Positions 45,491 to 58,304 of a stretch of DNA of 64,000 nucleotides are shown piece after piece. The stretch comes from Rhopalosiphum padi. Its lineage: Eukaryota; Arthropoda; Insecta; Hemiptera; Aphididae. The stretch covers positions 57,077,858-57,141,857 of the forward strand of contig NC_083598.1 of NCBI RefSeq assembly GCF_020882245.1, written 5' to 3'. How positions within the stretch are numbered: position 1 is the stretch's first letter; each line of letters opens with the position of its first letter. Position numbers and translations under genes: made by a program. The notes beneath the pieces were generated by a model that had not been told where the DNA came from, did not search any database, and saw only the letters and a program-made list of their open reading frames with translations.

Positions 45491-48400
45491 GTGCTCACCA
45501 TCATTAGACCACTCGTCGACATCCGTGCGAAAAACTTGCAGACGACGACCACAGACGGACACTGAAGGCGTTAGACGCGACGATAGACGGTTCTTTGCGT
45601 CTTGAAAATACGTAAGTACATTATTGTTATTTTGCCTTGTTGTGATTGCGCGAGCTTTTTCCCGACCAGCGTGTGCGATGTAATACTACATCGCGTACCG
45701 ATCGTCGCGGTGGTCCCGAACAAGTCTTGTTTTCCGTTGTCATTAGTCATTAGTCATTACACTGAAGCGGTTGTCACAATTCGCAGTCAAAGCCGTGTCC
45801 GCGCGCCGCACCTTCTGGCTACACACCCGCAAACCACTGAGCGTTTTTGAGTTGTCGTCACCGTAACGTTCTCTCTCGGTGTTATCGTTCCTGGTCCTTA
45901 ACGCGCTTCTGACGGAATATTCTATTTGTGACAACTGCCGAAACATGAGCCTCCTCGAACGACGACGACGCTTGTAAGGGTGACGATGGTTTTGCAGCAG
46001 GTACCGCAGTCGGAAATCCGTGTTGTATCTCGGATGTTTGTTGAGACGTCGTTGCGTACGACAATTAAAATACTGATAACGGTCGTATAACTCTACATAC
46101 ACGCTCAGAACGTCACCAATTACCTATAATATTATTTTAATTAGTTGTTATCGTAGTGTTCCCATCTTGACTACTCTAATCACCAATAGTACATTAACAA
46201 CAACAACAATAATATTATGATGTTGATATCGTATTTTTGAGCTGACCACCCCAAGTGGCAAGTCTACATGAACAAAAATAATTGTCTACTTTACCAGACA
46301 CTCGTCTTTTCCTACATCTCCTAAAATTTAGAAGTAACTGTTAATCTTACCTCCACTTTTTGTTTTGTTGTGCTTAGAGATACCTAAAGGTATCTATATC
46401 ATCTTAAAATTCTATTTTAACTGGTATAAATTTATTTGGATACGAATCATTATCATAACAAATATGTATATCAGTTCAGTTTTTTTTTTTATACCGGCTA
46501 GGGCCATCAAATGTTTTGATTATATACTTCTTTACCATGTACCAGCCTACTTATTTATTATTAGAAATTTAGCATTTTAAATATATGATGTTTGCCCTTG
46601 TAATTGGATCATTTTTTTCTTCCTACTTGATAGGTACCTCCTTATGTCTAAAACACTTTAAAACTTCAGATCTATACAGATTGCAATTCTAATTGAAAAC
46701 ATATTTTGCCTCATATTTTATACCTTCCTACTTGAAATACCTAATTGTTTTTCTTAGTTTTAGGTTATCAAGGTCTATAGTTTATTGATAAAATATAGTA
46801 TAGGTATCCGCCGACTTTATGACAAACTATTGACCACCATTACTAAGCCATATAAAATGCACATTTAATCTTTCAAAAGAATTATTTCAATACATAAAAT
46901 ATAATGTCTTATTTCACATCCTGTTAAAATATCTTTTAATCAATTACTTATGTACCTCTATAAACTATAATACAATGGCAGTGTTTAACATAAAAAATTT
47001 GAAAACTACTAAATAGTACATTTTGGATATAGACAGTTAGATATGAATATACTTATTATTATTTAATTATATTGGTTGGATTATAATTTGGTTGGTATAT
47101 TTAATATATATCTACTTATCTATATTCACTAAAATAATGCATTTTGTGGCATACCTAACTTCACTTCAATTTGTTTATAATCTACTTAGATACAGCTACC
47201 GTGGCTGTCCTACTTATTTTCTTCATAAAATTTACTTATAATATTTTAACAATAAACATAATTATTCATATATACTTAAATTACTTAATAAACAATATTA
47301 TTGTGTTATGAATTTATTATGAATCAAAGTTTATGATAAAAACGTTTTGTGATTGCCACTACATAATTTATTCACAAATATACTATTATGTATACATCAT
47401 ACATTATACATACATTAGTATAAATTTGTGTTTAAATGTTTAATAGATGAGTGGGGACAATAAAATTCATGGCAACTCTGTATCAACACTACTACTATTG
47501 AAAACTGCCTATGTAAACATTATCTATATTAGATTACGATATTACCGGTGTGTTTTATAATTTTATCAACGAATAATAGGTTAATTATGATGATATAGTA
47601 ATAATACTTCTCGACTTCTTATATAAGAATTGTATGCATTGTTCATAAAAAATTTCATACCACCCTATTCAAATGATACTAACTATTAACACCACTTTTT
47701 ATATCATGTACAGAAACATTTGTACAAATAAAATATATAAAAATTGTAAAAATTGTTTATTTAAAAATTATTATTATTATTATTATTATTTAGATTTTCA
47801 AACTTAAACTAAATTACGAGTTAAATTATTTTGGTATTTAGCACCATACTGTTAGTCCATATCTTAAAAACTGTTCTTATAATGCCTGACATGAAAGCTG
47901 CTATTTACTGTAAGTCAGCAACCCAAGAAGCAACCTATTCCAAAATTATTTAATATTTATACTTCTATTATACCTACCTGAATAACTAATAGCATTAGCA
48001 ATTAGAGCTAGCACTAGCATTAGCATTTACGCCACTTACATAAACAACACTACAATACTTATTGTGGGAAATGATCTGTATGAAAAATGTAGCACACTAC
48101 AAATTCATTTAAAATAAATTCAAGTGATTCATAAATTCATAAATTCTGACAAATTTGTATTTGTATCATTTATATTAAAGAGATCCCTTCATATTTTAAT
48201 TGCTAAGGCATTCTAATCTTAATATCTTTGTAAATCAAATATCTTGATTTTTAACAAAATAATGTTAAAAATGAATATGTGTTCATCTAAAAAAAAATTT
48301 CAATAGATAATAAAATTTTTTGTTTGTCCAATTTTAAAATCAAAGCTACCAACCTATAACTAATTTGCATTATACACAAATCTCTTTTAGATCTATTTTG

Positions 48401-48570
48401 TATTTGAGCATACAGGATTCAATTTTTGTGCTGTGCAAAGCCATTCAAAGTTTGTATCATACAAGTATTCCATTGGATAACTGTATGCATTATCATGCAT
48501 ACTAATGCACCTTAGTTATTAACTAAGTTTACCATTTAGCCACCAAATAATTTAAAACATTTTATTCGAA

Positions 48571-48722
48571 ACTACAATGTGCCCGTGCCCACGTGGATGA
48601 GAAATATGGATCCCAGGTTAGTCTCTTGTCGAGAGTAATTCTAAGATATTTGACTTCCGTTGAATTAGAGATATGTGATCCTTGAAAATATAGTGGAGGC
48701 ATTCGGTTTAAGACTATATTAG
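48571..48722 (-). pseudogene. Non-LTR retrotransposon (Jockey-like) RT fragment
   Basis: About 50 minus-strand codons read VLNRMPPLYFQGSHI then STEVKYLRITLDKRLTWDPY. This matches the block after the reverse-transcriptase palm of Jockey-type LINEs, usually VKYLGIxLDxRLTW with one glycine changed to arginine here. No further LINE sequence was recognised around it, so it is a short dead fragment. Confidence 0.7.
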
Positions 48723-51700
48723 ATAAAAAAAATAAAATTGTTCTTATATAATTTATATCTTTTTTGTTGTATATATTTAAAAAGTTCTTTGTTTATAATG
48801 CTGAAGTATAGTTTTGTAAACATTCATTCACTAAAAATATTATATAATTTTTATACTTACAACTGTCAATTAAAGTACTCTCAAAATAAATTAGCTACAT
48901 TTGTGCTGTGGTATGTCAATGTTTGTACTGAAATCAAATTGTACAATTTTAATCAATTATTATTAAAATATTTATTGATGAAGTACAAAATAGTAATAGT
49001 TAAATTGTTCTATTATTTATTAAAAAAAAATGTTAAAGGTGTAAATTAAAAAAAAAAAGATTACCCAGTATAATTATTTAAAGTTTTTTTATTACCTTTT
49101 AAATTAAATGAAGCTTAATATGTGTCCAAAAAAGTATTCTATGTTTCAGTAATATTGTTCATTGTTATAAATAGTATCTTTAATGTCTTGGTTAATATAT
49201 TTTAATAATGTATGATTTAAATTTAAGAATTAAAATAATGTTTTTTAAATTATTAGATTGTCATATATGTTTTGATAAATTTAATTTTCCAATTTTTACA
49301 ACAATTGTCACTAAATTTGCAGTATTCATGTTTTTTGCTCATTGTAATATCCCCAGTAATATCTTCAGTATATCTATTTAGTACAATAATGAATAACACT
49401 TAAGGTACACTTAAGTATTATCATTCCTATACCTATTCATTTTATTTTATTAAAAATTATCTTTATATAACTATTATAAAAAGTGAACTTGTTTTGTCAC
49501 AATAGATTTTATTAGTTTCACTGTACTTGGAAAAGTACCAAAAAAAAAAAAAAAAAAATACAATTTTATTCACATAAGTGTGCCGCGTGCAATGTGCATA
49601 GATATTTATTTCAGATGATCTTTTACTAATTTTCGAGGTAATTTTGCTCTTGTAGTCACTTTGGATTAATTAATGGCTATATACAATTTAAGTAGTTAGT
49701 TATTACTTATATTAATATATGTAACTACGTGTTTTAACAGAATTTTGTTCTGTTTTACAATAAAAAAAATTATAATATTTATCTTGGTAATCTTGATAAA
49801 TGTACTTAGCTGATACTTACCTTAGTTTATGATTGTCAAATAAATTAAAATTATTAAGTCTTTTTTGTTAAGTTTGTGCTTATAATTGTTCCAAGTATTT
49901 TTCTTTCATTATAGTACTCTTAAATAATTATTTGACTGTATTTTTTGTACTATGTTATGGTCTATGGGTAATTATTGTAATTAAACAGTAAAACAACAAA
50001 TGGTTTTAAATTTTAAAAAAACATATGTAATTACTAAATCTTTACTACATGTTCCAGTATCGATCGAAAGCTTTTAATTTAATATTATTTTAAAAATATA
50101 TCATGCATATGGAAATGTATTGTTTAATTCATAAAGTTTTTTTGCTGAACCACCCATTCTATTTTAAAACTAGTGTTTGTAATTTTTTATAGCAGATCTT
50201 ATAGCGTTTTCCTAGTATTTATCATATAAAAACTTTTTTAGTTTACTATTCTATTTTTTAATTGGTTGTTTCTCTAGAACAATTTACAAAAAATCATATT
50301 ATAATGCATATTTTAATAACAATAAAGTATTCTATAAATATAAAAACCAGTAGTTAATATATTTATGCAGGCTGAGTAATTTTTTTTATTTTCTACCTAC
50401 ACAAAGTATGATGAACTTTTTGTTTTATAAATGTAATAGCTATATAATTATGTATTATACGTTTCACATTGATTTAAAATATATTTTCAAATTAATCACT
50501 GTTCATTAATTTTCTAAACAATTTCAAAAAAGGAGAAGGTTCTTAAATTAAGATTCAACTTAATATTTTTTTATGTCTGTTAAGTTTGTTGAATGACTTG
50601 AATGCTCAATATTTTTTTATGTAAGCATTCATTTAGTGATTATTGATGCCATTATCACATTAGATAATATTATGGTTTAAATTTATGTAAGTAGGTTCAT
50701 AAAATGCAATTATTTAAAAAATAACTTAAAATTTACATAAATATTAAATGTTTTGTGAACTACCTACCTATTTTAATTATTTATGTTTATAAATCAATAT
50801 ATAAGATGGTAACTTTTTGTTAAGAAAATTTTTGTTTTATACTTTTTAATTTTAAAACTAACAATCCATGGATACACATTACACAAATATAACTTTTTAT
50901 GAGGATATCAAAATTAGTTTATAGTACAACAAATTTATTAAGATAATGATCAGTCATGTGTTATAACTTTATAAGTTATAAGTTATAACTAATAAACTAG
51001 TTTTCGTCCCATGTAGATAATGCACCAGATAGGCCTTAACTTGGTCGTTATATAGGTTAATGCATTTGGACCTAAAGGTTAACATTTTTAGTGTTACAGG
51101 ATTTTAGATATATCATGTTGAGTGTGATGTACAATATACCTATTTTTAGTTGTGAAATTTGTATAGGTAATTTTATATAACTGATAATTCAATAAAATTA
51201 TTTTATTTATTTATAAATTTATCGTTATCATCGGGTTAGGTAAGTGTTTTTAAATTATCATAACACTATGAAAAATTATTAATATAGCATGTAAAAATGG
51301 GTAGGAATTCTTCGTCATATGTAAGAATTATTATGTATTATTGATAGTATTTGTATTTTGTATATTAATATCAAGGTAGTAGTCTTTTATACCAAGGTCA
51401 TCATATTTCATAGTAATCTTTATTTTATGATTAATATATTTATGGGTATATGCAATATGCGTAAGGTACATGCTTCCAAGAATATTACCGGAAACTACCA
51501 CGAAAATTACCGGATGTTTACAACATTTAAAGGAATTTAATGTTTAAAACTTAAAATAATATTATAATTTTATAAATGTTTACCTATATGGCTGTATAAT
51601 TGTGTGTTATATTGAATAATGAATAAAAAATAAAAATTGTATTAGTTATTATTATTATATTTGTGGTCGGTGGGATGACCACAAAATTAATTATAGATTA

Positions 51701-54277
51701 TATGACTATAACTTTATGACTATGAGTACTGAAAACTGACTATAATTTACACATATACAAATTATATTTAATGTCTTAATGTATAGAAATGATTTTTTAC
51801 TTGATATTCAATTTATTTGACGATTTATTTAGACATTTTCACATAAGCCACAAGGCATTTCCGCTGAATTTTGTCCAACCAGGCTACCTACATATCTGTT
51901 TTTATTTTTTAAAACTTCTCACTCATAATATAAAGGTTTAGAATTATTATTATTATTTATTACATTACAATTTAAACAAATCTTTGTTTGATTTCTGTGT
52001 ACTTATCTACTTGATTCATGAATCTAAATATCTATAATTTAATTTTCAAAACTAATAATATTCTCTTTAACTATAGATGAACCCATGTTTTATTGTATTA
52101 ATAATGTATTATAGACTATAGATTGTGGGCACATGGCAGAGTACAATTTAGAGGCGATTGTCGCTAAATCGCCTAAATTAAAAATGTAATTGATCAACGA
52201 CACACAATCGTGTTGGGTTGTTTTTGGAAATTAATTTCAGAATATCTTCCGAACCGATTCGTCATGTGAGTTTGTTATTTCCGGTTTTAAAATATAATCG
52301 CCACGATTATATATTTATATGTTAAATCTAACCCAGAACTCCATATGCATAAAAATATATCGATCTTAAACACCTTTAACTCGTTTTTCAACGTCAAGCG
52401 CACGGCTGTTTCAATGTGCCATTAACTCAAATTATTTTTATGCTTTCCAAAAGTTAATAATTTAAATAATAAAAGAAAATTTTAATGTAAAATGTATATA
52501 GGTATAATAAGAATAACATGACGTGATGATGATTAAATTATACAAAAGTCAATAATAGTATATACTATATAGTATATTATATAAGATGTTTATGTTTAAT
52601 AATAATTATTATAAATTGTGCATTTTTATTATTTGACTAAATTAAATATTCCCCTCTTGCTTTTCATAATTGTGTCTATTTATGTATTTTTTGTACATAT
52701 TTGTTAACCGTTATATTTTAAATAGGTTTATAATATAATTATTATTAATTATTACTTATTACACATCAAACAATAAGAATTGTTAATAATTGTATTCTAC
52801 TTTATTACAATCATTCTAATTTCATTATTTTTTCTCATTTTGGGAATGTTTTATGGAAATTTATTTACCTACCGCTATTCTGCAGGTAGTGATTGGGTGT
52901 GTGTGTATTTGTATTCTGTTTTTATTCGGTATTTATGGTAACAATGGTGTTTACCAACTTGTACATTATATAATATAACCTATAAATTATTTAAAATTTT
53001 ATCAATTAGGATGATAGTATTTTAATTATAAAAAAGGTTACCTAATTACTTACTACTTTAAAATTTTGATATACATTTTAATAATAATAAAATAGCACTT
53101 GTGGGATAAAAATATAAATGTAAATTTCATAATTTTTACCTCTATAATACTATTTTTACTATAGGAACATCAGGAACCGGTAGTATAATTATACTATCAA
53201 TAATTATTATGTGTATAATAACATTAATAATTATAATAATTGTATTTTATTATATACTAAAAAATAATAATATAATAATAATAACGATTTTCTTAACGTC
53301 AAAAAAACTATACATTAAAAATTAAAAAACCTGCACTAAGTAAATATTGTTAAATATTATTCAATTAATGATGAATATATATACCTAAGTTGTGTTATAC
53401 AATAAGAAGGTATGATAATAATGCTATTCCTACCTGTATTTGTACTTAGTTAAGAAACCTAAAACAATTTTAATATGTATATTATAACATAGTTGAGATA
53501 ACGGTGGTACTGAATTGTAATTTACCGAAATAATTGTACCTATCTGGTTTTTAAGTGCCCTAATTATCCATTACATTACATTTCGATAAGATTAAACCGT
53601 TTTTACTTGTTTTTTTCCTAAACTGATAATGTGATGTCGATTAATCGAATATTGTCCCTTTTTTATTCAAAATATTGTGGTCTGTGACTCAGTGAGTATT
53701 CTTAAAAAACTAAATTCTAATGTATGTATGAACGGGAATTTTAATGACTATTGTCATCATCAAGAATTAAATATTTACATAATAAGTCTCAATCATTTCT
53801 CGTAATTTAATGATTTATAAAAATACAGCTATTATTATAGACAAATCATAATTCAATTTAGAGAATTAAACCTTAAATTATTTTATTAATTTTTGATTGT
53901 TTTTTAATTTTTATCATTAATTCATATGTATATATAGTTATGTATTTGTTTTACATTAGTAATGACTAATGAATGTTTATTAATTGTTACTTGTTAGTAA
54001 CAATAAATTTATTTTAATATTAATTTAATTTAATACTAATGTATCAAACTTAAGTAAATATTGCTAAAAACTTTATTTGTTAGAAATTGAAATACATTTC
54101 CCAATTGCACTTTTAAACCCTTAACGATTATCTCGATGCAGTTTGTTCCGTGTGAAATTTAAAGTAAAATTAATTTGCAAAACCATTGTTATAACCCACG
54201 TTTTTTTTCAATCATTACTGAATAGTGCCTAGTGGTATTAATTAAGGACAACCAGTAGTGTATAATTTCCAATTTAT

Positions 54278-54463
54278 TGATGTATTTAGGGGGGAGGGAG
54301 TAGTGAAAAGTTTATTACATTATAGGTACGTTTATATGTCTAAAACTATAAATATTATAAAATTATAAAATGAAATCAAGCTTTTTATTTTTATTTTCTA
54401 AATCATCAATCTCTAAGGGGCAGTTGACCCCCCCCCCCCCCTCTACCCGTAAATACACCACCG
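54278..54463. mobile_element. MITE-like element with poly-C
   Basis: TGATGTATTTAGGGG at the left faces TGGTGTATTTACGGG (inverted) at the right. The right end carries 14 consecutive C (54428-54441). The GTATTTA core matches the elements at 21315 and 42779. No target duplication is visible. Confidence 0.45.
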
Positions 54464-55250
54464 AGGACAACAGTTTATAGGAACTACAATAAAAATGTTA
54501 TTTGAACATTTGAATAATGTTTTTTATCGTTAATCGCCTTTTAACTACCCATATTTTATAAAGTAATTAACGATTTTTGATATATTTCTATAATTTATTA
54601 AAGTATAAAATACAAAATTTAATATGAAATGATTAATGTCCAAATTACTTATACATTTCTACGTGTTTTATTGATATCCACGATATGTGTCCTGATTGTT
54701 AATCCTTTATAAATAAAGTTTTTGTAGTTATCATTGAATGATGTTAATAGTTAACCAAAATTCCCGTGGAATAACCACGTAACTGTTTTTTTGACGACGC
54801 CGTGGACACCTAACTGCTTTTGCATCACTTCCATGGCGTATAAATATGAATCTATAAATTTATATTAAAACCATATATAGAACTACTAATTATAAATTTG
54901 ATTGAAATTAAATTTATTTTTATATATATAGGACTAGTTGTAGTATAATATTATAGGTATGTATTATGTATTCAATTTCATAATAATTCTTTAATTATTA
55001 TTAAATTATTATTTGTAAACAGATAAGGTAAACGAAATATTTATTTGGCACTTATTTTATTGTATTATTTCCAGTTGTTATAAGTGAGCATTTCGTTAAA
55101 CACGAATTATGCATTAACTAAATAACTTTGTCAGTTTTGTAAATAGAAAAAACTTTTTATACAAAAAACTGAAAAAACGTTTAAAAAAATAACCTATTCG
55201 AATATATGTATACAAATATAGTGTTTCCATTTAAAAAATGTAAATTGTAT

Positions 55251-55262
55251 TGCGCATGCGCA
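55251..55262. promoter_or_regulatory. Perfect NRF-1 palindrome
   Basis: TGCGCATGCGCA, an exact 12-bp palindrome in AT-rich intron sequence. It is not next to a recognised transcription start, so function is doubtful. Confidence 0.25.
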
Positions 55263-57349
55263 CGCCAAAAGGGTTAAAAATTTGAAAATCATAAATAAAT
55301 GTGTATTTAAGTACCCCCTAGGTCTTCCAAAATATTCACTTCAATACAAAGTCATCAAGCTGTAATATTTAGTGGTACCTTTATAATCCTGATAACACTG
55401 CAGTATATTGTATAGCTCTAACAAAAATAAGTCCCATTTACTTTTTTGTAGTATAGAAAAATAATTATATTTGATGTGCGTGTTTGTATATTTTATATTA
55501 TACATTTATTTATATTTAATAAAATTCATATTAAGACGAGTATTTATTAATTTTTTTAATACTGATTGTTTAATACATTTTATATTCAGTTTTTGTTGTG
55601 AAAATTCCTCGAAACCGTTGAAATTATAATTGAGTAAATAATAGTTTTTGGTGACCTAACCTACTTAATTGTTAGTCTCGAAGAAAAGAAAAGTACTTAG
55701 TTAAGTACAAGTAAAACTAAACTCTAAAGTAGGTACTTGCATTGACTGACCTATGATAAAAATATTTCTTTTAATTCAATAATTTTATTACTCCGTAACC
55801 TTCCTTAGGTATCAATTTTAAGTACTTATTGAAGTGTCTGCAAAGATAAAAGTTTTCCCGTTAGTTAGAATAAAGATATTCTAATACTTTTTACATATCT
55901 ATATTCGACTTAATTACACATTTGCAATTCTTAAAGATTAAATTATCAATTGTTTTTATTATTTTGTCGATAATGGTGAATAATATTTTACATATTTTAT
56001 GATATTAAACTAATACTATTAATTTACTCAATGATAATTTTTTTTAAACCAGTAAACCAATTTAAATCGTGGTTTCATAATTTTTAGAAAAAATGAATAT
56101 CATTTCATGAAATATCTTTCTATAAATTATAAAGACACCTAAAGAGTTATAGTTTAATTAAATTAATATTATTCTTTATTATAAATCATAATAATAATTA
56201 ATATAAATACTTTTGTTAATAATATTAAAACTATTATATTTGATTTATAGTGTCTATCTGTTTACTTTATAAATTAACTATACTTATTAAACTTAAGTAC
56301 ACTAATCTTCTTGGCACTCAAATGTAATTCATTAAAATAGGTAACAGTAACTGTAATCGTTCCATTTATATTATATGATGCCATTATTGTATATTGATTT
56401 TTTTTTATAACGTGGGAGTTGGATGATAATTTAGTTGTTTGTATTTTTTATAAAATATATAATATTTCAAAATAAGTATTTTGATATGTTTGTGGTATAC
56501 AAAACTCGAAGAATAAGCTTTAATATGTTTAAGTCATATTACATATTATGGTACCTACTCGTAAAATATTTATTAACTGATGAATGTATTCATTTTGTTT
56601 TCAAAGCATTATAAGCAGCATAGTATTTTGTTTATAGTAATGGTAACTGTAAATTAAACAAATTGTTATCTTTTAGAAATAGATATTATTCTGCTGATGT
56701 TAAATTTGCAAAACTATGTAACATCGGTATGCTCAAACAGTCAAACCCACATGGATTTTATTATTAGTTCGGGTGTTTCATAATAAATTATATTATGAGA
56801 ATATTTTCGTGAAATATAATTACGTCGCCAAATAATAAAACCATATTAATTTAGGTAATAAAATATAGTTTAAATCGAATAACAAAAAAAAAATCGTTTT
56901 AATAATAACATTATTTTGCAATTTATATTTTTACTATAACATACCCACATCCTTTAAAGTTGATTTCATTATTCATTTTTAGAGGTTTACGCTAAACAAT
57001 TATGACTTATGTAATACCAGTTACCTACATAATAATATGTATAGCTTAAATTATTGTACAGGAGTACAGTACGATTTTGTGCTTCTATAAATAAGTGTTG
57101 TTTCAGATTGGTATTGCATCGATTTTAATAAAAAAAAATTTTTTGAAAGTAAAGTAATTAAAAAAATACAAATATTCGTGATCTTAAAAAAAAAAACAAG
57201 TCAGGAAGAACACTTGTCGTCTAATGAAAAATAATTACAATTTTGAGTGTTTGAAATAAAACGTGTACTTAATTTAAATAACATCTTTGTTCGACTACCA
57301 TATCTTGTTTTGTTTTGAGTAGTTTTAAAAATTGGCTGTTATAACTATG

Positions 57350-57420
57350 ATACGAGCGTCATCGCGCGTCGTTTCTCTAGTTGTAATTAAATTAAACAGC
57401 GCGCGCGCAGCTTGATGTAG
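57350..57420. other. CG-rich spot before ZnT1 coding start
   Basis: Contains GCGCGTCG and GCGCGCGCGCAGC about 700 bp before the start codon. It could be an alternative promoter. No donor or initiator stands out. Confidence 0.25.
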
Positions 57421-58116
57421 TCTCATATTATACAGGATGATTATTTTAACAGTAAACATTTATTATTTGAAATTCTTTAACAGCATTAATTTAAAGTTTT
57501 TGAAAATATTTTTGAATATAAATTGCAACTAAACAAAATTATATTTTTTCAATTTTTAATCGTTATCTTAATTTTTTTACATTCTGAATGACTATCGAAC
57601 AAATGGTTAATTAGGTACTTATAACTAATAAGTATTTGAAGTTCAGATGAACGTTAGTAGTAAACGTTAGTAATCGGTGTTGATGGTACCCCGTAAAGTC
57701 TTGGTTACTATTTATTTTTCTAATCAAAATTGTAAATAACTTAAAATATTAATACATTTCGAGATGATTAAATATACTTTTGTAAGAATATCCTTTTTCT
57801 TTATCTTTTGCAAACTATCAAGCAATGGAAATTATCATTATTTTATTAATTTGATTCATGCGTGTAATGTAAAGTATATCTGCAGCTGTTTCTATTGTTT
57901 AGTTGTAATGACATGCACGTATTATATAATATTTATAGTTGTGTATTTCACGCTCTGTTGTAGGATTTCGCTGTTTTACGTATATAAATAGAATATAGAA
58001 ATAATAAGGACATATTATAATATTATATAGTGTCAGTGTGTTATATAAATTATATGTTATATATTGCAGCCATTTACTGTTTTTGATATTATTGTTATTT
58101 ATTTATATTTTTACAG

Positions 58117-58127
58117 ATTAATTCATA
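58117..58127 (+). other. SLC30A1: ZnT1 5' UTR end in exon 2
   Basis: Eleven bases between the TTACAG acceptor and the ATG. They support an upstream non-coding exon. Confidence 0.6.
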
Positions 58128-58304
58128 ATGGGTCGATACAGCGGAAAAAAATGCCGCCTCATCACCATGTTTTGGCTGACGACATTTTTCTTTTTAGTAG
58201 AGATCATCGTCGGCTATATTACCAACTCCATGGCCCTTGTCGCGGATAGCTTTCATATGCTTAGTGACGTCGCCGCGTTGGTGGTCGCATATTTATCTGT
58301 TAAA
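58128..58304 (+). CDS. SLC30A1: ZnT1 coding exon 1
   Basis: Residues 1-59 with the first HxxxD site. The donor is GTAAGA, phase 0. Confidence 0.93.

Larger units (their letters stand above)
45300..45611 (+). promoter_or_regulatory. Probable ZnT1 promoter and non-coding exon 1
   Basis: A CpG-rich region has an arthropod initiator TCAGT at 45398-45402 and ends in a strong donor (ATAC|GTAAGT at 45611). No ATG-started coding frame precedes the donor. The next strong acceptor with a recognised coding exon on this strand is the ZnT1 exon at 58117, so a 12.5-kb 5' UTR intron is inferred. Two metal-response-element cores lie here. Confidence 0.5.
45612..58116 (+). other. SLC30A1: Proposed ZnT1 5' UTR intron (12.5 kb)
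   Basis: GTAAGT to TTACAG. The first 500 bp remain CpG-rich. Beyond that it is AT-rich with a LINE fragment at 48571, a poly-A tract near 49540, a small hairpin at 51668-51691, a palindrome around GGCGAT/ATCGCC at 52145-52179, a MITE-like element at 54278, and a CG-rich spot near 57350-57420. No other gene is seen. Confidence 0.5.

Noticed and set aside
45602..46102. Open frames on both strands in the CpG-rich block
   Set aside because: They arise where stop codons are scarce because of composition, overlap on opposite strands, and lie across the proposed donor and start of the intron.
57350..57420. Main ZnT1 promoter close to the coding exon
   Set aside because: There is no initiator or donor and only a CG-rich spot, while the 45.3-kb region has both. 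It is kept only as a weak alternative.
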